This document shows, in pieces, positions 7,620 through 17,100 of a stretch of 54,123 nt of DNA. A program made the position numbers and the translations under genes. The notes beneath the pieces were generated by a model. It did no database searches, was not told the DNA's origin, and was given only the letters and a program-made list of their open reading frames with translations. Source of the stretch: Bacillus sp. 522_BSPC (GTDB taxonomy: Bacteria > Bacillota > Bacilli > Bacillales > Cytobacillaceae); the NCBI RefSeq assembly GCF_001076885.1, contig NZ_JVDT01000233.1, forward strand, positions 1 through 54,123, in the 5' to 3' direction. How positions within the stretch are numbered: the first letter of the stretch is position 1; every line of letters starts with the position of its first letter.

Positions 7620-9158
7620 ATGACGAAATTGGACTTGTCAAAATTTGAAAAGAAATTAATCATACGAAATACGGAATACCAGGATATTGATAAAATTATG
7701 AAGTTACAAGCTGAATGTTTTCCCGGTATGGATCCTTGGAAGAAAGATCAATTAAACAGTCATCTCGATATCTTTCCAGAAGGTCAATTTGTAGCGGAAT
7801 ACGATGGGGAAATCATTGGTTCTTGCTCGAGCTTGATTATTAACTTCGACGAATATGATGCAAGACATACTTGGGATGAAGTGACAGATGGTGGTTATAT
7901 AACAAATCATAATCCAGATGGCTATAATCTGTATGGGATTGAGGTAATGGTCGACCCAGCTTTTCGGAGAATGAAAATTGGCCACCGTCTTTATGAAGCA
8001 AGAAAAGAGCTAGTTCGGCAATTAAATTTACAAAGCATTATTATTGGTGGCAGAATCCCGAATTATTATAAATATGAAGATCAAATGACAGCTAGAGAAT
8101 ATGTGCAGGAAGTGCTGCATCATAAAATATATGATCCTGTGTTGTCCTTTCAGCTCATTAATGGCTTTACGTTAATGCGCATCAATACAAACTATTTGCC
8201 AGATGATGCACAATCAAAGAGCTATGCGACGATAATGGAATGGAATAATGTAGAATATATGCCAAAATCAAAACGCTTTTTCACGAGCAGCTATCCGGTG
8301 CGAATTTGTGTTGTGCAATATATGATGAGACAAATATATAGCTTTGAGGATTTCGCCAATCAAGTAGAGTATTATACAGACGTCGCATCTAATGCTGAAT
8401 CAGATTTTGTTGTATTTCCAGAGCTGCTTACCTCTCAATTAATGTCGTTTATGGATGAGCGTGTTCCAAGTACAGCCATTAGAAGAGTGACGGAGTATAC
8501 AGAGCAGTATATTGAGCTTTTTACAAATTTGGCGATTCGATATAATATCAACATCATTGGCGGCTCTCATTTTGTGAAGGAAGATGATGATGAGATTTAT
8601 AATATTGCTTATCTTTTTAGACGAGATGGGACCATCGAAAAACAATATAAACTACATATAACACCGAATGAGCGAAAATGGTGGGGAATAAGACGAGGAG
8701 ATGCTATAAGGGTTTTTGATACAGATTGCGGGAAAATTGCCATTCAAATCTGTTATGATATCGAATTTCCAGAGCTTGCTCGAATTGCGACAGATATGGG
8801 AGCAAAAATTATCTTTACACCATTCTGTACGGAAGATCGCCAAGGATACTTACGAGTACGCTATTGTGCACAAGCAAGAGCGGTAGAAAATCAAATCTAT
8901 ACCGTTATTGCAGGGACTGTTGGGAATTTGCCGCAAACCGAAAATATGGATATTCAATATGCGCAATCGGCGATTTTTGCCCCGTCCGATTTTGAATTTG
9001 CAAGAGACGGAATCGTTGGCGAAACAAATGCGAACATCGAAATGGTCATGATTGGGGATGTTGACTTAGAAATCCTTAGACGACAACGTCAAGGAGGAAC
9101 AGTTCGCCAATTAAAAGATAGAAGATTTGACGTATATCGAATTGAGTATAAGAAGTGA
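7620..9158 (+). CDS. yhcX: GNAT-nitrilase fusion protein YhcX
   Basis: A 512-residue two-domain protein. Residues from about 10 to 190 form a GNAT acetyltransferase (MVDPAFRRMKIGHRLYEARKELV is the acetyl-CoA region). Residues from about 210 to 510 form a carbon-nitrogen hydrolase with Glu in VVFPELL, Lys in YKLHITPNE and the nucleophilic Cys in IQICYDIEFPE. The fused architecture is typical of YhcX. The ATG at 7620 with AAGGGAG nine bases upstream is preferred to the TTG at 7581. The substrate is unknown; amide hydrolysis coupled to amine recognition is likely. Confidence 0.92.
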   Translation: MTKLDLSKFEKKLIIRNTEYQDIDKIMKLQAECFPGMDPWKKDQLNSHLDIFPEGQFVAEYDGEIIGSCSSLIINFDEYDARHTWDEVTDGGYITNHNPDGYNLYGIEVMVDPAFRRMKIGHRLYEARKELVRQLNLQSIIIGGRIPNYYKYEDQMTAREYVQEVLHHKIYDPVLSFQLINGFTLMRINTNYLPDDAQSKSYATIMEWNNVEYMPKSKRFFTSSYPVRICVVQYMMRQIYSFEDFANQVEYYTDVASNAESDFVVFPELLTSQLMSFMDERVPSTAIRRVTEYTEQYIELFTNLAIRYNINIIGGSHFVKEDDDEIYNIAYLFRRDGTIEKQYKLHITPNERKWWGIRRGDAIRVFDTDCGKIAIQICYDIEFPELARIATDMGAKIIFTPFCTEDRQGYLRVRYCAQARAVENQIYTVIAGTVGNLPQTENMDIQYAQSAIFAPSDFEFARDGIVGETNANIEMVMIGDVDLEILRRQRQGGTVRQLKDRRFDVYRIEYKK

Positions 9159-9180
9159 AAAAAGGGATATTGTACAAATT

Positions 9181-9208
9181 AAAACCACGGCGTAAACCGT
9201 GGTTTTTT
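9181..9208. terminator. terminator after yhcX
   Basis: AAACCACGG / CCGTGGTTT hairpin with loop CGTAAA followed by T6. It lies between the converging yhcX and yhdB-like genes. Confidence 0.85.
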
Positions 9209-9225
9209 GGTGGAATTCTTTTTTC

Positions 9226-9471
9226 TTACATAGTGGTTGTGTGAATCCAGTCATCTTCCGCTAAATCGTTGGCGTGGTCAATATAGCGCAATAATGAATA
9301 TAAATGTTTTTCTATGACAGAATAATCATGTTCAAAGTTATAGGCATGTAAAAATTGTTCGATTTTTTTTGAGAGAAAGTTATCCTGGGTTCTTACCATT
9401 AATAGGAGAAGATTATCCCATTCTGATCGATGTGTATAGTAAAGGGCTCGATCATAATCTGTATTGTTCAT
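9226..9471 (-). CDS. yhdB: YhdB-like small protein
   Basis: An 81-residue acidic, helical, soluble protein of unknown function beginning MNNTDYDRALYYTHRSEWDN. Length, sequence feel and neighbours (yhcX and yhdC relatives) fit B. subtilis YhdB. It starts with ATG behind a GGAGG-type site (complement of CCTCC near 9480). No motif suggests an activity. Confidence 0.8.
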   Translation of the reverse strand: MNNTDYDRALYYTHRSEWDNLLLLMVRTQDNFLSKKIEQFLHAYNFEHDYSVIEKHLYSLLRYIDHANDLAEDDWIHTTTM

Positions 9472-9674
9472 TTTATTGCCTCCTTTGTGGGAAGGAGATG
9501 ATTATATTATATGAAAAAAGGTTAGAATGTTACCCACTAAAAGTTGGCTATCTTGATTTATAAGGGTTATCTATTTTTACCTGTATAATTTCTCGTGGTA
9601 GAAAAGGGAGAAATTTTCTTTAAAGTGAATAAGTAATAACATACATCCACAATATAAAGAAAAAAGGAGTTATT

Positions 9675-10676
9675 ATGAAAAGGCGACTCATTATTTTATT
9701 GACAGTATGCTTATTTCTTTATGCTTACCCTAAGCAATATAGTGCAGAATCAATTATTGATGCAAGCAATGAATATACATATGAGGACTATCAGGAAGAC
9801 ATTTGGATTTTGAAAAGTAAATATAAAAAGCAATTACAGGTGCATACGATTGGAAAATCAGAGTTCGGCAGGAAAATCTATGCGATTCAAATAGGAACAG
9901 GAGAGAAAAGCGTCCTCCTTTCTGGAGCACATCACGGAAGAGAATGGATAACTTCTTTATTAACAATGAAAATGGCAGAAGACATTGCAGTTAACATGAA
10001 AAATGGCGCAAATTATCTCGGTTCTTATTCCATCTGGATTGTCCCGATGATTAATCCGGACGGAGTGACGATCCAGCAAGGAAAAATTAATAAATTCCCG
10101 TTTTTTTCAAAAAGAAAAATAAAGAAAATGAATGACGGGCTAGATGACTTTACACGGTGGAAGAGTAACGGACTAGGTGTGGATCTTAATCGACAATATC
10201 CTGCTGGATGGGAAAATTTACAGGACTCTAAAAAAGAGCCATCTTATAAAAATTATAAGGGGAAAGCACCATTTGAAGCAAAGGAAGTAAAAGCAATCGT
10301 TGAATTGACAGAAAAAATAAAGCCAATCATTGCAGTAGCTTATCATTCTTCTGGCCAGGAGATTTTTTGGCAATATAATAATGGTGTGAATGAAGAAAGA
10401 GATCGCATGATTGCAGAAGTGCTTGCACAAGAGACTGGATATAAACTTGGCACTCCACCAAAAGATGCAGTTGGCGGAGGATATACGGATTGGTTTATCA
10501 ATACGTATCATTTACCTGCGTTTACAATTGAAATATGTCCATTAGTGGATGAGAAGAATCCATCCTTAACTAACTTTCCAGAAGCATGGGAAAGAAATAA
10601 AACGATTCCAAGAACTTTAATCGAAGAAGCAAAAAAAATCGATGCGATACATAAAAAAATGCTGGGGGATAAATAA
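9675..10676 (+). CDS. secreted M14 zinc carboxypeptidase
   Basis: A 333-residue metallopeptidase with a signal peptide (MKRRLIILLTVCLFLYAYPKQ). The M14 zinc ligands are visible as His87 and Glu90 in AHHGRE, with a third His in AVAYHSSGQE. The catalytic Glu is in FTIEICP, and the substrate region NPDGV is present. It lacks the LysM repeats of gamma-D-glutamyl-diaminopimelate endopeptidases, so general peptide or peptidoglycan-peptide cleavage is possible. AAAAAGGAG precedes the ATG. The yhdC-like gene follows at 28 bases and is probably cotranscribed. Confidence 0.9.
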   Translation: MKRRLIILLTVCLFLYAYPKQYSAESIIDASNEYTYEDYQEDIWILKSKYKKQLQVHTIGKSEFGRKIYAIQIGTGEKSVLLSGAHHGREWITSLLTMKMAEDIAVNMKNGANYLGSYSIWIVPMINPDGVTIQQGKINKFPFFSKRKIKKMNDGLDDFTRWKSNGLGVDLNRQYPAGWENLQDSKKEPSYKNYKGKAPFEAKEVKAIVELTEKIKPIIAVAYHSSGQEIFWQYNNGVNEERDRMIAEVLAQETGYKLGTPPKDAVGGGYTDWFINTYHLPAFTIEICPLVDEKNPSLTNFPEAWERNKTIPRTLIEEAKKIDAIHKKMLGDK

Positions 10677-10703
10677 TACTAATAAAAATTATTGGAGGTA
10701 TTT

Positions 10704-11036
10704 ATGAAAACGCGATCCTTATCGATTCTTATTGTTAGCGTCACAGTATTAATAATGGCATTTATGTTTCCATCCCATAATGTTGCTGTACAGGAGTTAG
10801 ATTATAAAAAATTCGGTTCAATTGCGATTGCCGTAGTAAAAGCGGATTATCCAGAGGAGTCTGTCACAGATTATAAATATTTAGGGAGAAAGAAAATCTC
10901 CGCACAAGAAGAGCAAGATTCCTTTCAATTTATTGTAAAAGAGGATGGGAAAGAAAAAACAGTGGTTGTCACTGTTAATCACAGAACACAAGATGATAAA
11001 TTTATTTCTTTAGTTGTAGAAGAAGCGAAGTCGTAA
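10704..11036 (+). CDS. yhdC: YqzG/YhdC-like (DUF3889) exported protein
   Basis: A 110-residue protein with an N-terminal signal or anchor (residues 5-25) and a short extracytoplasmic domain containing AVVKADYPEESVTDYKYLGR and KEDGKEKTVVVTV. It resembles the YqzG/YhdC (DUF3889) family of small exported Bacillus proteins of unknown role. The ATG at 10704 has GGAGG five bases upstream; the frame also opens at TTG 10692. Position near yhdB supports YhdC. Confidence 0.75.
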   Translation: MKTRSLSILIVSVTVLIMAFMFPSHNVAVQELDYKKFGSIAIAVVKADYPEESVTDYKYLGRKKISAQEEQDSFQFIVKEDGKEKTVVVTVNHRTQDDKFISLVVEEAKS

Positions 11037-11062
11037 AAAAAGACCAGAAAGGTCTTTTTTTA
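11034..11062. terminator. bidirectional terminator
   Basis: AAAAAAAGACC / GGTCTTTTTTT hairpin with a five-base loop, between converging genes. Confidence 0.85.
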
Positions 11063-11071
11063 TGACTTCTA

Positions 11072-12064
11072 TTAATAAATATCTTTCTTCGTAAACACAA
11101 GAAATGAGATAATAACTCCAGCTACTCCCCAAATAGTAAGAACAATTAGGGAGAATGGGAGGGACATTCCTTCAATGGGCGGAATATTTCCTTGGAGATA
11201 ATCTGTTAATCTTAGGTTTACCATGAAAAAGTATTTGGCTGACTCCCAAGAAGAAGCAATCGAACTAATAATCGAACCAGAGATCAAGAATGCAAGCATG
11301 GCACCCATTCCTGCAGCTGTACTTTTAATAAGCACGGAAAACATAAAGGAAAGTGTACCTACTACAACAGACACAAACCAACCAAGCCCAAAAACCATTA
11401 AAATATATTGCCATTGAGGTACTAAATGGACATTAGCAGTATTTAATTCACCAGCTTCTACCGTAAAACCAGTTAATATGGGAGCAGTCCAACCAACATA
11501 TCCAAAGAATAGACCAGAAATAAGATAAGAAAATAATCCAAAGATAAATAATATAAAGGAAACAGACAGAATTAGGGTTATATATTTACTCAAAAGGATC
11601 TTCCAACGCCTTACCGGTCTAGTCAACAAAAGCTTAATGGTACCAATACTTTTTTCTGATGAAACAAGATCAGCTGAAATAATCATTACCATTAAAGGAA
11701 GAAGGAGCTGGATGGAATTGTCAAGAAACACACGCAAAAAGGTAGGAGCTCCTGGTTCTTGCGGATTAATATTATTATCGAGATAATACTGGCTTTGATC
11801 AATCCTAACCTTTAATTGAGAGCGGAATTCTTCAGAAATCCCACTAGAACCAATTCTGTTTTGCATATCTACGATGGATTGCTGTAAAGTGACTCGCCAA
11901 TCAGCATCCCCCACTCTCTTTTTGACATTTTCCATTTCACGATACTGTGCATATGTAAACATCATAATCAATATTCCAATAATAATTGTTATAACTAATA
12001 GACGCTTGCTTTTGACCAATTTTAGCATCTCGTTATATATAAGTTTATTCAAAAGAGGAATCAC
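11072..12064 (-). CDS. ABC-2 type transporter permease
   Basis: A 330-residue membrane subunit. A first helix at about 20-40 is followed by a long extracytoplasmic loop (about 45-130) and five more helices including SIGTIKLLLTRPVRRWKIL, the conserved ABC-2 coupling region. It overlaps the ATPase gene upstream by 20 bases, so the two form one transporter. The family exports antibiotics, peptides or lipids or acts in stress response; the set resembles YhcH/YhcI of B. subtilis. The substrate is unknown. Confidence 0.88.
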   Translation of the reverse strand: MIPLLNKLIYNEMLKLVKSKRLLVITIIIGILIMMFTYAQYREMENVKKRVGDADWRVTLQQSIVDMQNRIGSSGISEEFRSQLKVRIDQSQYYLDNNINPQEPGAPTFLRVFLDNSIQLLLPLMVMIISADLVSSEKSIGTIKLLLTRPVRRWKILLSKYITLILSVSFILFIFGLFSYLISGLFFGYVGWTAPILTGFTVEAGELNTANVHLVPQWQYILMVFGLGWFVSVVVGTLSFMFSVLIKSTAAGMGAMLAFLISGSIISSIASSWESAKYFFMVNLRLTDYLQGNIPPIEGMSLPFSLIVLTIWGVAGVIISFLVFTKKDIY

Positions 12065-12965
12065 CTCCTATAAGCTCCAAGAAAAGATGCTCAAGAGATG
12101 GGATTTGTCGATTCATCTCTGTAATATTCACGTTCGACTCCATCAATACTCGACTCCAATTTCCTACTTCTGCCTCTATATAGGGGGTGATCACATACTC
12201 CTCTTGAACATGGATAGAAGGAACAAGCTTTTTCAAGATTTCTATTCCCTTTTCTAAAGGAGTAAAACGCCAGATTAATTTCTCCTTTTGGGTTAATAAA
12301 GAATGAACAGATTCGGTATGAATGATTTTACCTTGTAAAATAATCGATACGCGATCACATAGTAGTTGAATCTCGCTTAATAAATGACTGGATACAAGTA
12401 CACTGAGTCCTTCTTCCTTTGCAAGGAAGCGAATAAATTGCCGCATTTCTCTGATGCCAGAAGGATCTAATCCATTTGTTGGCTCATCAAGAATTAATAC
12501 TTTAGGTCTGCTTAATAACGCTTGGCCAATTCCTAGTCGCTGCCGCATACCAAGGGAATATGTTTTCACCTTGTCATGAATGCGATCGGTTAATCCAACT
12601 AATTTTACAACTTCAGTAATCCGTTTATCATCTGAATTTGTTAACATTCGCGCAAAATATTGGAGGTTTTCCCAGCCAGTTAAATAAGGATATAATTCTG
12701 GATTTTCGACAATACAGCCTAAACGTTCCATTGCCTTTGAAAAATCCTTTTTTACATCGTAGCCACAAATGGATATTTGACCAGAGGTTGGTTTAATTAA
12801 ACCAACCAGCATACGTATTGTAGTCGTCTTCCCAGCTCCATTTGGCCCAAGAAATCCAAATACTTCTCCACTTTTTAATTCAAAGCTAATGTCTTTAATA
12901 ATGTCCCGTTTGCCAATTCTTTTTGTTAAATGTTGAACAGATAATGTTATATCATTCATTTTCAT
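12045..12965 (-). CDS. ABC transporter ATP-binding protein (BcrA-like)
   Basis: A 306-residue ATPase. Walker A GPNGAGKTTT, Q-loop region, signature YSLGMRQRLGI and Walker B VLILDEPTNGLD are all intact, with a C-terminal extension of about 85 residues typical of BcrA/CcmA-type drug exporters. It overlaps the esterase gene upstream by 14 bases and the permease downstream by 20, so all three are one translationally coupled operon. Confidence 0.92.
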   Translation of the reverse strand: MKMNDITLSVQHLTKRIGKRDIIKDISFELKSGEVFGFLGPNGAGKTTTIRMLVGLIKPTSGQISICGYDVKKDFSKAMERLGCIVENPELYPYLTGWENLQYFARMLTNSDDKRITEVVKLVGLTDRIHDKVKTYSLGMRQRLGIGQALLSRPKVLILDEPTNGLDPSGIREMRQFIRFLAKEEGLSVLVSSHLLSEIQLLCDRVSIILQGKIIHTESVHSLLTQKEKLIWRFTPLEKGIEILKKLVPSIHVQEEYVITPYIEAEVGNWSRVLMESNVNITEMNRQIPSLEHLFLELIGGDSSFE

Positions 12966-13746
12966 TTACCTCCCATGAAATAAGAGATGCTACACGTTCA
13001 GCCATCAGCTGATAGCCTTTTTTATTAGGATGGAAATGATCCGAATATAAATACTGCTGTACATTCTGCTGGAAAATGTCATAGGTGGGCACAAAAATCG
13101 TTTGGGCATAATTGGCGCATATCTCTGCTGTAGCATTATTCCATGTGCGAACTACTTGAGAAGTTAAGGCACTATCGTCTAAATCGTTAAATGGATTATA
13201 TAATCCCATTAAATAAATGGGTGCATCTTTGTTGACAGAACGGATGGTAGCTAGAATGGTATGTAAATGCTTGGAATAGGTTGCCATTAATTTACTTATT
13301 GATTCTTCATCAATTTTTGTGAGGGATTGTCCTCCTTGAAAAAGATCATTACCTCCTATTGTAATAAAGAGAAGGTCAGCATTTGCCGTTTGTCTTTGTA
13401 TTTCCTGCTCTGTTAATTGCTTGGCTAATTGCTCGGTTGTTAATCCTTTTATTCCATAATTAGTAATCGTTATTTCTTCTTCCGTTTTTTCTGCTAGCGA
13501 TTCCTTGAGGTACCCTATATACCCTTTTCCAGTATCATCACCAGTACCACGAGTAAGCGAATCACCTAAAGCTAAGAGCTGTACACCATTTGTTTTGCTT
13601 ATCTTTTGCTGTTCTTCGGATGTTGTTTGAAGATTATTATCTGGATGATTGTTATAGTCAACTAGCACCCATCCTAAGCCAATTAACCATAGCAAACAAA
13701 CGATGGTTGATAATGTTAAAATGGAAACGGTTATGTTTTTTCGCAA
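12952..13746 (-). CDS. SGNH/GDSL-family lipase/esterase
   Basis: A 264-residue esterase with an N-terminal membrane anchor or uncleaved signal (about 5-28), so the enzyme faces outward. The SGNH blocks are visible: GDSLTRG (Ser), GGND in TIGGNDLF (Asn), and DHFHPNKKGY (Asp/His of the triad). It resembles YpmR-type esterases. It is the first gene of the operon with the ABC exporter, suggesting action on a lipid or acylated molecule at the membrane; that link is inference. Confidence 0.88.
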   Translation of the reverse strand: MRKNITVSILTLSTIVCLLWLIGLGWVLVDYNNHPDNNLQTTSEEQQKISKTNGVQLLALGDSLTRGTGDDTGKGYIGYLKESLAEKTEEEITITNYGIKGLTTEQLAKQLTEQEIQRQTANADLLFITIGGNDLFQGGQSLTKIDEESISKLMATYSKHLHTILATIRSVNKDAPIYLMGLYNPFNDLDDSALTSQVVRTWNNATAEICANYAQTIFVPTYDIFQQNVQQYLYSDHFHPNKKGYQLMAERVASLISWEVNENE

Positions 13747-13905
13747 ATTTTAACCTCCTAACAGATGAAATTTTTCACAAAAACAAAGAGAAATAAACCT
13801 ATCCATTGTAAATCTTTTTCTACTCGCCTTTAAATAGCGAAATAGAAACGAGGAAGAGTAAATGTAGAAAAGGATAAATGAAACAAGTCAGACAAGAAAG
13901 AGGTA

Positions 13906-13942
13906 GCCTAAAAAATACGAGTGGGAAATTTGTTTTTTAGGC
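13906..13942. repeat. AT-rich inverted repeat
   Basis: GCCTAAAAAA (13906-13915) and TTTTTTAGGC (13933-13942) flank a 17-base loop just downstream of the YitT gene. No T run follows the final GGC, so it is not a textbook terminator. Confidence 0.5.
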
Positions 13943-13962
13943 AAGAAGGCAGAAAAAGGATT

Positions 13963-14871
13963 TTAATGAATGTCCTTTTTCTTAAATCTTCCACCGCGAA
14001 CTTCGGAAATATTTGCTACTGCTAGAAATGCTGTCGAATCTAATTCTTCTATAATCGTTTTTAGCTTTGCTTCTTCTAAACGGTTAATGACACAAAAAAT
14101 GACTTTCTTTGTATCTCCTGTGTAAGCGCCTTCTCCTTTCAAATACGTTACGCCACGTCCTAGTCTTGCTAGTATCGTTTCTCCTATAATTTCGGAGTGA
14201 TCACTAATAATCCAAACTGATTTTGATTCATCCAAGCCAGCTATTACAATGTCAATTACTTTAAAAGCAATAAAGTAGGCAATTAATGAATACATGGCCC
14301 GATTCCAGGAAAAAACAAACCCAGCACAAATAAAGATAAATACATTAAAAAACATAATGATTTCACCAACGGAAAAGGGACTTTTTTTACTGAAAAGGAG
14401 AGCTAATACTTCTGTACCATCAAGGGAGCCGCCAAAACGTAGAACAATTCCAACTCCGATTCCGAGAATGATTCCACCGAAAACAGTTGCTAGAAGTAAA
14501 TCAGAGGTGAAAACCGGTACATCATGCAATAAAATGGTAGTTACAGAAAGAACGCTAATTCCTAGCATAGTGGATAAGGTAAAGGTTTTACCAATTTGCT
14601 TGTAGCCAATGTAGAAGAAGGGTATATTAAGTAAAAAGATAAAGTAGCCTAGCTTTGCGCCAGATAAGTGAGAGAGAATAATAGAGATTCCAACAATTCC
14701 TCCATCCAAGATTTGATTGGGAACAAGAAATTCCTCAATCCCAATTCCCATTAAAATACTACCGATAATAATGAAAAATATCCTGCTCGCTAAAACTCTT
14801 TTTGGCATAATCTTATGCTGTGGTTTTTCTAGAAAAGCCTCTGTGTGTAAATTTGATGACTCCATCATCAA
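13963..14871 (-). CDS. YitT-family membrane protein (DUF161/DUF2179)
   Basis: A 302-residue protein with six hydrophobic segments (about 28-215), including GIEEFLVPNQILDGGIVGISIIL, the YitT signature. A cytosolic C-terminal DUF2179 domain contains RGVTYLKGEGAYTGD. Bacillus species carry several paralogues whose roles are poorly known. The start is the first of three consecutive ATGs behind GGGGGGATTG. Confidence 0.9.
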   Translation of the reverse strand: MMMESSNLHTEAFLEKPQHKIMPKRVLASRIFFIIIGSILMGIGIEEFLVPNQILDGGIVGISIILSHLSGAKLGYFIFLLNIPFFYIGYKQIGKTFTLSTMLGISVLSVTTILLHDVPVFTSDLLLATVFGGIILGIGVGIVLRFGGSLDGTEVLALLFSKKSPFSVGEIIMFFNVFIFICAGFVFSWNRAMYSLIAYFIAFKVIDIVIAGLDESKSVWIISDHSEIIGETILARLGRGVTYLKGEGAYTGDTKKVIFCVINRLEEAKLKTIIEELDSTAFLAVANISEVRGGRFKKKDIH

Positions 14872-15020
14872 TCCCCCCCAATAGTAGAAATTCTATGTAA
14901 AAAGCGTGTGAAAAACGAATAGATAGATAATTCTATTTTATCATACTAGTTTTGAAATGGATGCATCAAAGCTTCGTGGTTACTAATATAATCAGTAACG
15001 TAAAAGGAAAAACTCTAACT

Positions 15021-15968
15021 TTACTTAAACCATCCTTTTCTTTTGAACAATATAAACATGCCGATAACGATTATGGCCATAAGAAACAATAACCCAAAGT
15101 ATCCATATTTCCAGTGAAGTTCAGGAATATTTACAAAATTCATCCCATATAAGCCCGCTAAAAAGCTAAGTGGCATAAAAATAGTTGTTATGACTGTAAG
15201 GATTTGCATAATTCTGTTTGAATGATGGGAATTGTATGAGAGATAACTATCTCTTATATCTGTTGTCAATTCGCGATTTGATTCAATCAATTCACTGATT
15301 TTTAATAAATGATCATAAATATCAGAATAATATTCTCTTTTCATTAAGAGAGCAGATAATTTTTCGGTATTAATCATTTTATATACCAAATCTTTCATTG
15401 GTACGACCGTATGACGTAAGGAGAGAAGCTGATGCCTTGTCGTAAATAATTCATCAAGTAATGCTTCCATTGTTTTTTTATCAGGATTTTCATCAATTTC
15501 TGCTAAAGTATCCTCAATCTCATAGACAATGGGAATATAATTATCCACTAGATGATCTAATAGCTGATAAAGAACGGTATATTGTGTCCATGCTCCAATA
15601 TCGTCATTTGCTAACAAATTATTTACAGCACGAACTTCAATAGAAGTATGATGATGAAAGGTAACAATATAATTTTCCCCTAAGAAAATATTAAGTTCGT
15701 CTTTTTTAATTGTTTTAGGATTTAAACAATGAGTGACAAAAAAGGTGTATGTTTCAAAAAAGTCTATTTTAGGACGCTGCAAATTATGGAGACAATCTTC
15801 TATTGATAATGGATGGAATTCAAAAGGATGATGTAATTTCTCGATTTCCATTTCGATAGGTTGATCAAAATCAACCCAAAACCACCTATAATCTCCGTCT
15901 AAGATTTCTTCTATTGTAAGATCAGAGATTAGCTGATTGTTTTTCGTTATAGCTAAGGTATGAATCAT
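15021..15968 (-). CDS. corA: CorA-family magnesium/cobalt channel
   Basis: A 315-residue divalent-cation channel. A long cytosolic alpha/beta N-terminal domain with the stalk helix precedes two C-terminal membrane helices. The selectivity motif GMN is in LYGMNFVNIPELHW, and the basic tail is FKRKGWFK. AAAGGAG lies ahead of the ATG. It sits near two CNNM/CorC genes, making this a divalent-metal neighbourhood, with CorA the probable importer. Confidence 0.93.
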   Translation of the reverse strand: MIHTLAITKNNQLISDLTIEEILDGDYRWFWVDFDQPIEMEIEKLHHPFEFHPLSIEDCLHNLQRPKIDFFETYTFFVTHCLNPKTIKKDELNIFLGENYIVTFHHHTSIEVRAVNNLLANDDIGAWTQYTVLYQLLDHLVDNYIPIVYEIEDTLAEIDENPDKKTMEALLDELFTTRHQLLSLRHTVVPMKDLVYKMINTEKLSALLMKREYYSDIYDHLLKISELIESNRELTTDIRDSYLSYNSHHSNRIMQILTVITTIFMPLSFLAGLYGMNFVNIPELHWKYGYFGLLFLMAIIVIGMFILFKRKGWFK

Positions 15969-16301
15969 ATCAATAACTCCTTTATAATTGGTGTTATTAA
16001 TTAGGATAGTTTATCCACTCTTAACGGACAAGTAAGACGCTCATCTTTTGTTTATGGGAATTCGAAAAAAGATCAATTGTCTGTAAAAGTAGAATGGTTG
16101 AACGAACCATCAGTGAGTGATGAAGGAAAGGCAATTGTTGCAAGTTTCTTTTTTTATTAGTTTATAACAAATGAAAAGAATTTTATGCAGGTTTGAAAAG
16201 GATTTGTTTTTTCTTCCTCTTAGCTAGAGGGTATGAAAGTTCCTAACAACTTCTGCTATAATAGATATATTAAAGGACGATAGTAAATAGGAAGTGTTAG
16301 G
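15969..16301. other. intergenic region between corA and the response regulator
   Basis: 333 bases between divergent genes. It holds the corA ribosome binding site and the response-regulator promoter. A frame of 52 codons without a start (16005-16160) looks faintly protein-like (VKVEWLNEPSVSDEGKAIV) and could be a dead gene fragment, but I cannot identify it. Confidence 0.4.
16234..16262 (+). promoter_or_regulatory. extended -10 sigma-A promoter of the response regulator
   Basis: TGCTATAAT (16254-16262) is a perfect extended -10 element. The -35 position at 17 bp spacing is weak (TGAAAG). Confidence 0.65.
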
Positions 16302-17000
16302 ATGAAAATACTCGTAATCGAAGATAATGAAAGTGTATGTTCCATGCTAGAGATGTTTTTTCTAAAGGAAGGGTATGAAGGGAAATTCATTCATAATGGC
16401 AAAGAAGCATTAGACTTTTTCATGGAAAATCAGAACTGGGATACAATTATTATTGATTGGATGTTACCAGGCATGGAAGGTGTTACGATTTGCAGAAGAA
16501 TTAGAGAGATTAGTTCTGTTCCAATTATTATGCTCACCGCAAAAGACAGTGAGTCAGATCAAGTTCTTGGGCTAGAGATGGGCGCAGACGATTATGTGAC
16601 AAAGCCATTTAGTCCTTTAACGCTGATGGCTCGGATTAAAGCCGTGACTAGAAGATATCAAAAAGATGCGACGAATCAAGTGGATGAAAAATTTCTTGCA
16701 ACAGAGCATTTTAAAATCAGTAAGGAAACGAGAGAGGTTATATACAATAATCAAGTCCTTACTAATTTAACACCGAAAGAATTTGACCTTCTCTATTATC
16801 TAATCAGTAACCCTAAACAGGTGTTTACAAGAGAGCAATTATTAGATCGAGTTTGGGGCTATCAGTTCTATGGAGATGAAAGAACGGTAGATGTGCATAT
16901 TAAGCGGTTAAGAAATAAAATTGGCACGAAAGATCAGCCATTTATCCATACTGTCTGGGGTGTAGGCTATAAATTTGATGAATCATTGGTGAGTGACTAA
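16302..17000 (+). CDS. OmpR/PhoB-family response regulator, orphan
   Basis: A 232-residue two-domain regulator. The receiver domain (1-120) has acidic residues in IEDNES, the phospho-acceptor Asp52 in IIIDWMLPG, Thr in MLTAKD and Lys in DDYVTKPF. The C-terminal winged helix (about 130-230) contains LTPKEFDLLYYL and RTVDVHIKRLRNKI. No histidine kinase gene lies beside it: the next gene converges from the other strand. It may be served by a distant kinase. GGAAG precedes the ATG. Confidence 0.93.
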   Translation: MKILVIEDNESVCSMLEMFFLKEGYEGKFIHNGKEALDFFMENQNWDTIIIDWMLPGMEGVTICRRIREISSVPIIMLTAKDSESDQVLGLEMGADDYVTKPFSPLTLMARIKAVTRRYQKDATNQVDEKFLATEHFKISKETREVIYNNQVLTNLTPKEFDLLYYLISNPKQVFTREQLLDRVWGYQFYGDERTVDVHIKRLRNKIGTKDQPFIHTVWGVGYKFDESLVSD

Positions 17001-17057
17001 GTGAGAAGAGCAACAAGCAATTTTGCTTATTGATTCAAATATCTTTGAGTTGAACTG

Positions 17058-17096
17058 AAAAATGTAGCCTTTACCGCGTATTTGGTAAAGGCTACA
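17058..17096 (-). terminator. terminator of the yhdP-like gene
   Basis: Perfect 13-bp stem TGTAGCCTTTACC / GGTAAAGGCTACA. On the minus strand it is followed by T5, so it serves mainly the leftward gene; it also lies beyond the converging response regulator. Confidence 0.85.
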
Positions 17097-17100
17097 TGTC

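Noticed and set aside
9369-9563. 64-codon plus-strand frame over yhdB
   Set aside because: It lies mostly antisense to the yhdB-like gene and has no family resemblance.
16005-16160. 52-codon open frame upstream of the response regulator, reading DSLSTLNGQVRR and onwards
   Set aside because: No start codon or ribosome binding site and no recognisable family; at best a gene relic.
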